Shown: positions 60,891-64,000 of the stretch, piece after piece
Layout: each line of letters opens with the position of its first letter
Numbering within the stretch: the first letter of the stretch is position 1
NCBI GenBank assembly: GCA_963678375.2
Contig: OY782831.1
Span: forward strand, 1,612,001-1,676,000
Direction of reading: 5' to 3'
From: JAEKNW01 sp963678375
Lineage (GTDB): Bacteria > Cloacimonadota > Cloacimonadia > Cloacimonadales > JAFGVF01
Length of the DNA: 64,000 nt
Made by a program: the position numbers and the translations under genes
The notes under the pieces: model-generated
What the model was told of the DNA's origin: nothing
The model's input: the letters and a program-made list of their open reading frames with translations, nothing else
The model's database searches: none

Positions 60891-63406
60891 TTATTTACAT
60901 AGTTGAGTAATCTTGGAGTATAATTCATTTTTATTTATAGGTTTAGCAACAAACTCATTACAACCTGCAGCAATATATTTGTCTCTCTCTTCAGACATTG
61001 CAAAAGCTGTTAGGGCAATTACTGGTAGATCTTTGAATTCTTGACTTTGTCTAATATGGCTTAAGGTTTCCATTCCGTCCATAACCGGCATTTGCATGTC
61101 TAAAAGTACTATATCATAATTGTTCTCATGTAGCTTAGCAAGAGCGACTTTACCATTCTCAGCAATATCACATATATTATTAACTTTTTTTAAGATTGAC
61201 TTTATTAGTTTTTGATTAATAGCATTATCTTCAGCTACTAAGATTTTTACATTACTAAGATCGGTTACAGGGGATTCATCATAAACATTCTGGTTAGGAG
61301 TTTTTGTATGACCTTTTCCTTCTGGAAGAGGGATTATTACTTTGAAAGTTGAACCTCTATTTAATTTAGAATCTACATGTATTTGTCCTTCCATAACATC
61401 CACAATTCTTTTGACAATAGATAAACCTAATCCAGTGCCGTAAGTAATCTTCTTTTCATCCGTTCTAATTTGTTCAAAAGCATTGAAGATAGTTTGTAGC
61501 TTCTGTTTTTTAATACCAATACCAGTATCTTTAACTATAAAAATTACATTTCCATCTTGGTATTTAACTTCTAAAATTATCTCTCCTCGCTCAGTATAAT
61601 TAACTGCATTTGATAAAAGATTTAATAATATTTGTTTAAGCTGTATTTCATCACCAACGACCTTGTCTGGGATGATAAGAGATTTTATCACTTTGAAATC
61701 TAGTGATTTATTGTTAGCGCTAATTGAGATTATTCGTTTAACCTCATCAATCATTGCATTTAGAGAGAAGTCATTACTAGAAAGTTTTATATTACCAGAC
61801 TCAATCTTAGAGAGTTCAAGAATGTTGTTGATAATATCCAATAAGTGGTTTCCAGATTGAACAATTGTTCTTAACTTTTCTCGTTTATCAAGGTCTTTTT
61901 CAATATCATAGATTAACTGGGAGAAGCCATTGATAGCATTTAATGGAGTTCTAATCTCATGACTCATGTGTGATAGGAAAGTTGACTTAGCCTTATTAGC
62001 ATCTTCTGCATCTTCTTTGGCTTTCTTTAAATCTTGCTCAAAGGCTTTCATATCAGAGACATCAATCAAGTATTCCAAATAACCTACATATTCTCCTTTT
62101 GCATCGTAAAGTAATCTTGTATGATCTTTTACCCAAATCTCAGAGCCATCTTTTTTAATCATTTTATAAGGGGAATGAGAATAAAACTCTTGCTTTTCTT
62201 CGTAGAATAAATCAGCTTCTTCTAACAGTTTAGGGAGCATATCTTCACTAACTAGGTTATTGAGGTCAATATTGTTTTCAATAATTTCTTTTTTTGTATA
62301 ACCAGTAAAATGATAGACATTCTCTGATATCCATTCTATCTTTTTTTGTCTTCTCTGTTAATACATTTCATAATCATAACAGGACCATTCTCAAAAAGAT
62401 TGCGCTCCAACATTAGATTACCTAAATGCTCTTCTTTTTCAGTAATATCGCTAAAACCTACTAACATATGTTTATTATCTATTTGAGAAAAATGTACGTT
62501 AAAGATATAGTATTTATCCTTAATGTTTAGTTCAATTTTTTCAATATGAAGACTTGTCTCATTTCCATTTATTAGTTCTTGCTTCTTTTTTAAAATAGAA
62601 CTGACAAGCTCAGGATTGTTTGAGAAAGTGTAGAGAAGTGAAGAAAAAGTATAGTCAGTAAGTCCTTCTCTTTTAAATTGTTGATGAACATATTGGTTGA
62701 AATAGATAATATTATCATCTTCAAGAATCAATATTGGGAAAGGGATTTTATCTATGGTATTATGAAAACCTACACTATTATCTGATAAATTTTTCTGAGC
62801 TAAAAAATCTTCTGTATAATCACTGAAGATTGTTGTAATTAGTTCTGAATCTGAAGAGTCAATAGACTTAATAGAAGTTACTCGGAAGTGGTAGTAGCGA
62901 TTATCTAGAATACCATGAACAAATAACTCAGCTTTTTCCCCATTCTTTTTGCAAAGCTCTGTTTGTTGGATAATCTTATCTATGTCAGTTTGATTTATTG
63001 CTAGCTTATTAGCTATTTCGGCTATTGATATGTTGATTGAACTGTTTAGGAAAGAATCAAGACTCGGAGATAGAGAATTATTCTTTAATAGAATATTGTT
63101 ACTATCAGTATCTTTAGTAATAATAACCGCTGGAACTAAACCAATAATATCTTTTATAATAGAGCTTTGGACACATAGAACAGGAGATATTGACAGATGC
63201 AAATATGGCTTAATTGCTTTGGTATCATATCCCAATTTACTATAACCATCAACACTTATAATAGCACGTACCTGTAAAGCATTAAATTTATATGAATCTT
63301 CAATATCTTTTTTATTAATGCCAAGTATTTCTGAATAAGATAACAATTTTTCTTTGCTTAATCCAAGCAACTGGCAGAGTTCTTTACATGTAAATTCTTT
63401 TTTCAT
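60891..63406 (-). pseudogene. Hybrid histidine kinase split by a one-base frameshift
   Basis: Two pieces fit one kinase of about 838 aa. The upstream piece (63406-62336, 356 aa) begins with a MerR-like helix-turn-helix (FTCKELCQLLGLSKEKLLSY) and has PAS-like regions (about 110-210 and 215-325). It stops at 62336 just after the start of a further PAS domain. Adding one base to the A7 run at 62341-62347 continues the frame (KKIEWISENVYHFTGYTKKE) into the downstream piece (62240-60891). That piece carries the PAS end, HisKA (SHMSHEIRTPL, phospho-His 94), the ATPase domain (LLSNAVNY, GTGLGLS) and a receiver (VLLDMQMPVMDG, D381). All catalytic motifs survive. It may be a sequencing error, a true break or slippage. 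Confidence 0.75.
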
Positions 63407-64000
63407 CTATATGTCCATCGAGGTTAGTTTTATTCTCAAACCATGCAGATAACGTTTAATTGATAGGATTTCCTTTACTCCTCTGCTTGTAACAAATGCT
63501 TACTAAAGGAAAATCTTCTGCATTATTTGACTTTATCTCATATCAAAAAAAAGATTTATGTTGTCAAGAAATGATTTTCAAAAAATTATTTTATTTATCA
63601 TAAACACTTTAACTAATATTTTTCTCATTCCTTCATTGTTAGTCTTTCTATTAAGTTCTAGAGTGTTATGGTGAGACTAATAATCAAGGAGTATAAAATA
63701 CTGTTGCGAATGAACTTGCCAAGTATTACTAAAATTATACTAATCATTTAGGATATTTGCTTAAGCTATTATCCAGTCTATTTGGTCAAAACTTATTACT
63801 TATAAACTTATAAAGATAGTTTGTTCGTATTATTTCTATTAATAAGCCTTTATAAACTAAGGGTGAGAACCAAATTTTGATAACAAAGAGCATATAATCT
63901 TAGTAGCTTAATAGCCTTCTATTAGACTTTGGTAAGCAGATGGGTGGAATTACTTGCTTAAGGTTAGTATGCCAAAATTAGAATAGCTTCAATATCTTCT
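63407..64000. other. Gene-free stretch at the window end
   Basis: It holds two worn blocks of the dispersed repeat: AATCAAGGAGTATAAAATAC near 63682 and AAGTATTACTAAAATTATAC near 63721. No protein gene or clear terminator is visible; a gene may start beyond the window. Confidence 0.5.

Noticed and set aside
62336..62347. Programmed -1 ribosomal frameshift at the A run
   Set aside because: In the reading phase present, the codons are GAC AAA AAA AGA, which do not form a proper X-XXY-YYZ slippery heptamer. Sequencing error or transcript slippage explains the break better.
1..64000. CRISPR arrays, tRNA or rRNA genes, transposases, phage genes
   Set aside because: No regularly spaced repeats, no tRNA T-arm/acceptor pattern, no rRNA-like stretch and no recognisable transposase or phage protein were seen on either strand.

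Overview
The window is AT-rich DNA with short intergenic gaps, from a Gram-negative (diderm) bacterium. Seven large predicted secreted proteins end in the same C-terminal module, with the core NYPNPFNPET, a YN-KGQ-V motif, a W-G-D/K-G turn, SSG-Y-FY and a basic tail such as KMILMK. This module (FlgD-like Ig / type IX-style sorting tail), a TonB system, a PorV/PorQ-family protein and GldA/F/G-like genes together point to the FCB superphylum. Candidatus Cloacimonadota or a related lineage (Marinimicrobia, KSB1) is my best guess. This is inferred from protein style; no rRNA gene is present to settle it.

Layout. (1) 1-9.2 kb, + strand: an outer-membrane energy and transport operon. It holds a TonB-dependent receptor (cut by the window edge), ExbB, two ExbD, TonB, a 1061-aa secreted protein and a PorV-like barrel. 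(2) 9.3-11.6 kb: first member of a three-member secreted family with Asp-box-like motifs. (3) 12-16.6 kb: transporters (MATE, ZIP, two DMT permeases) and an orphan FeoA with a His-rich tail behind a promoter that overlaps an inverted repeat. (4) 16.7-20.4 kb: operon of cupin (DUF985), MTA/SAH-type deaminase, small membrane protein, rpiB and glyA, closed by a strong terminator. (5) 20.4-21.2 kb: a gene-free stretch with a near-consensus sigma-54 promoter, followed by about 133 nt that fold into three hairpins, the last being an intrinsic terminator. This is a candidate sigma-54-dependent small RNA. (6) 21.2-31.7 kb: two tandem giant paralogous multidomain secreted proteins (1673 and 1696 aa). 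(7) 31.9-37 kb: a secreted protein gene divergent from a TPR/sigma-54 activator gene. The region between them holds two near-identical palindromic boxes exactly 30 bp apart and a -24/-12-like site. (8) 37-48 kb, - strand: the other two members of the three-member family, a subtilisin-like protease with beta-propeller repeats, and formate-tetrahydrofolate ligase. (9) 48.1-50.7 kb: a LytS/LytTR-type two-component pair. (10) 50.7-53.7 kb: argS, a small P-loop kinase and a methyltransferase. (11) 54.4-59.1 kb: a GldA/GldF/GldG-like ABC operon with a DUF4340 protein and a small exported protein nearby. (12) 59.2-60.8 kb: an MFS transporter and an AhpD-like protein. (13) 60.9-63.4 kb: a hybrid histidine kinase split by a one-base frameshift in a run of seven A, with a MerR-like N-terminus.

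The genes fit a cell that invests heavily in exported, multidomain surface or extracellular proteins, powered by a Ton system and regulated partly through sigma-54. The housekeeping genes present cover one-carbon metabolism (glyA, fhs) and translation (argS). Gene-free gaps also carry a dispersed repeat family: three long copies plus fragments, all in the same orientation. I see no rRNA, tRNA, CRISPR array, transposase or phage genes.
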